Source: Mucor racemosus (Eukaryota; Mucoromycota; Mucoromycetes; Mucorales; Mucoraceae). From it: a stretch of DNA of 64,000 nucleotides. This document shows positions 61,694-64,000 of the stretch, in pieces (within the stretch, counting starts at the first letter, position 1; each line of letters begins with the position of its first letter). The stretch spans positions 1,116,001 to 1,180,000 of the forward strand of contig JAPEHQ010000008.1 in assembly GCA_027405735.1 (NCBI GenBank). Direction: 5' to 3'. The translations under genes and the position numbers were made by a program. A model generated the notes under the pieces. It was not told the origin of the DNA and searched no databases. It saw only the letters and a list, made by a program, of their open reading frames with translations.

Positions 61694-61874
61694 TGTTACG
61701 CCAGGAGATTATATCAATCTCAAAGCTAAAATATGTACTAAATCATTTAATAAAAATAAAGAAAAACTGTTATAAAATGAAAGAGCACACTAAAACTAAA
61801 GAACTTAATTATAAGATCGAACCATCTTCTTTTATATTCACATTCTCTAATTATATGGCCTGTTTAAATGAGTC

Positions 61875-61905
<31 letters not shown>

Positions 61906-62051
61906 CCAATCAAGTCTAGGTGACACACACTAGTTCCACATTCTTGTATAAACGGAGCTTCATAACATAATACACAGCAATGTAGAACTTAACATATCAA
62001 ACTGTGTCATAATCTTAACCAAGGAATGCACCCAGATCTGTGGATGCAACA
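61694..62051 (-). repeat. Solo LTR-1 in the right arm
   Basis: Mirror of 53859-54218, differing mainly in the length of its TA run; duplication ATATC lies on both sides (61689-61693, 62052-62056). Confidence 0.9.
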
Positions 62052-62513
62052 ATATCAAACGCATCATTAGCCCGCCTTATGATAAATGTCAATCTAAAAT
62101 CAGAAACATCCCATTGTCATTGTTGTAAGCTATGAAAAGTTTGATTTTTAATAATACAACAAAGACAAAATGATACTAATCGCATATGATGAGTACTCAA
62201 CATCTAATTGAGTTTAATGAAGAATTCTTTTGAACCCTTTTGAAAATCCTGAAGCAAACACAACATCTTTGTCCTTTAATTTCTATCCATCAAAATGTTG
62301 CAATTTTCTATTTTCACCACACAATAAATCAATGAATGCACCTTTTATTAACCTTGACCTCGTTTTACATTGAGTACCCGTTTTTTTACCAGTTGTATTT
62401 TCTCTGATTCATTAATATTCAGTTATATTGAACGATAATGTATTAAATTACAATTTACTAGTAGTATACTGTTGGTAGTTTTTTGTCATTACTTTAAAAA
62501 CTTGATCCTATTA

Positions 62514-62545
<32 letters not shown>

Positions 62546-63556
62546 CACTGATTATAATTGTCAAGCTGGTTGATTCATACAGTATATCATATTATTGTTT
62601 CGCATTGGTAGAGATTATACAATTGATATTTGCATTTAACACTGGTGAATTGGAAAGTTGGTGTCTCTCTTTAGTTTGATGAATAATGCGTACTTTGGTT
62701 TTCCCGTATAATTTATAATTCTAGGCGTTTCTACTCCTAAAAACTGGATATCCAAATGCAACTGCATCTGCTGAATATTACTTGAGTTTCTTACTGTGCG
62801 TTGTAGCTCATGTTATAGTAACTCCTATTTTAGCAAATATTGCTTTAAATTCATCCATATTAGATTTTTGTGTTATACAGCTTAATATTAATGTACGAAC
62901 GTTGAATTTTGTTTATATCTCCATCAAAAATTGACATTTTTTTAAGATAATGTCTACTACCAATTTCTGGAAAGCTCTACTATAACATCCAAAAAGAAAA
63001 AATACACCTTAATTTGCTGCATTTCCCAAATTAGTGAAGAAAAACTGACAAATACATGTTCACATGTATGGGGATTAAAATTGTAGACCAAAGGAGAGTG
63101 CCAAGCTTAACGGGTAGTGCATGCGCTACAAATTGAGTGCGATACACATATTCGTGAGTTCAAACCCGTCAAAGAGGTAGCCCTTTGGTATTAGGATATG
63201 AATTTTGAAAGAGAATCTCCAATGACCTTGCTTCTCATCAAATATTATGATCCTCCTTTTTTTTTCTTAGTAAGTTTTGCATATGTCTAGCAAATTTTTT
63301 CCTTTTTCATTAATGCGTATGATACGCATACTAGTAAATTTGGCTGGAAAAATCCGGCTCGACACCAATACTACCAGCATCCATGGGTCATTATACATTC
63401 AGCCAGTTCGAGCAACAAGTTAATTATCTGCTGCTTACACCTACTAAGATTAGCAAGCCCATCAGCTCTTCTCAAAGGATATAATTTCAAATGACCTCCC
63501 GTTGCAATGGCAGGTACTTCTAGCGCTGATCCGTAGAATTGCAAAAGGTTTAGCCT

Positions 63557-64000
63557 TGTCGTATATTTTCAGGTTTGATGAATAATACTTGAAAAAGAAT
63601 AAAATTAAAAGAGAATGAGTAGTGAATCAGTTCTTTAACTGTATAATAAAAACAAGATGTCGTTTATTTAGATAGAAAAGTATGGCCTTTTATATCGATT
63701 TGACATTGAAATCCTGAGATGTAATTTACGCCACTATTAACCCATTAGATCTATTTAATAATAATCTATGGTGGATTGAAATGGGTCGATCATAATTTAA
63801 CCATTCTTGCTGCAGAGCTTGTGAGTTGCTTTGTTTTAATGCTGCGCTAATTGTGCTTGGATGTTGATTTGATAGATACTTGATTGATTAACCGCTGAGG
63901 TGAAATAATATGGTGTCATAATTGAGGTCCAAGCGTTTTTGGTAATTACTGGATTAAACTTAGTACGCTATATGTTTCTTATATCTGATATCAAGACTTT
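63557..64000 (+). repeat. LTR-2 at the right arm, cut by window end
   Basis: Starts TGTCGTATATTTTCAGG, preceded by AGCCT. Mirror of 51910-52353. Its end lies outside the window. Confidence 0.8.

Larger units (their letters stand above)
59230..62460 (+). repeat. Repeat B, copy 5
   Basis: The fullest copy besides B1, with the GTGCCCAT-rich first kilobase (59230-60260), then LTR-3, the common middle, the dynein fragment and an inserted LTR-1. From 60273 on it is part of the right inverted arm. Confidence 0.75.
60273..64000 (-). repeat. Right arm of the giant inverted repeat (cut by window end)
   Basis: Mirror of 51910-55644 about a centre near 57.96 kb. The inner limit is the outer base of LTR-3. 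It still matches at base 64000, so the arm is longer than 3.73 kb. Confidence 0.92.

Noticed and set aside
53859..62051. LTR-1 copies at 53.9 and 61.7 kb as the two ends of one full retroelement
   Set aside because: They face each other in opposite orientation, each has its own matching duplication, and they are mirror copies within the inverted arms.

Overview
The window looks like nuclear DNA of an early-diverging filamentous fungus, most likely Mucoromycota (Mucorales-like). This is inferred from very AT-rich DNA, short GT-AG introns of about 50-70 bases, conserved fungal housekeeping genes, a GPI-type chitin deacetylase, and gene islands separated by long transposon-derived stretches. No CRISPR, operon, rRNA or convincing tRNA gene is seen.

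There are three gene islands. Island 1 (2.2-6.4 kb) holds a MYST histone acetyltransferase and the INO80 subunit ARP5, both on +. Island 2 (9.1-17.8 kb) holds ATG13 (-) and TIM9 (+) sharing a divergent promoter, then a secreted chitin deacetylase (-) and the GATOR1 subunit NPR2 (-). ATG13 and NPR2 both act around TORC1 nutrient signalling, although adjacency in a fungus need not mean co-regulation. Island 3 (36.2-47.3 kb) holds a small four-CxxC protein (-), intronless RPAP1 (-), the PCNA unloader ELG1/ATAD5 (+) and a three-LIM RhoGAP of the LRG1 type (+). Exon structures were rebuilt by hand; every exon chain keeps frame.

The rest is repeats, many with readable ends and target-site duplications (TSDs). 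Repeat A (about 1.1 kb) occurs four times. Repeat B (2-3.3 kb, dispersed) occurs five times and carries a decayed piece of a dynein intermediate-chain gene. Three families of solo-LTR-like elements have TG...CA ends: LTR-1 (about 350-360 bp), LTR-2 (529 bp) and LTR-3 (about 180 bp). DNA elements include a 901-bp TA-flanked element with a transposase C-terminal remnant (two copies), a pogo-like MITE with an LTR nested in it, a 209-bp TA-flanked MITE and a 70-bp hAT-type MITE with an 8-bp TSD.

The most striking structures are two. First, a very large inverted repeat (at least 3.73 kb per arm, about 4.6 kb spacer) fills 51.9-64.0 kb and runs off the window; its inner break lies at the end of LTR-3. 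Second, at 19.5-20.8 kb two opposed LTR-1 copies enclose a flipped 90-bp piece whose TSDs only match if the piece is turned back, a record of LTR-LTR inversion.
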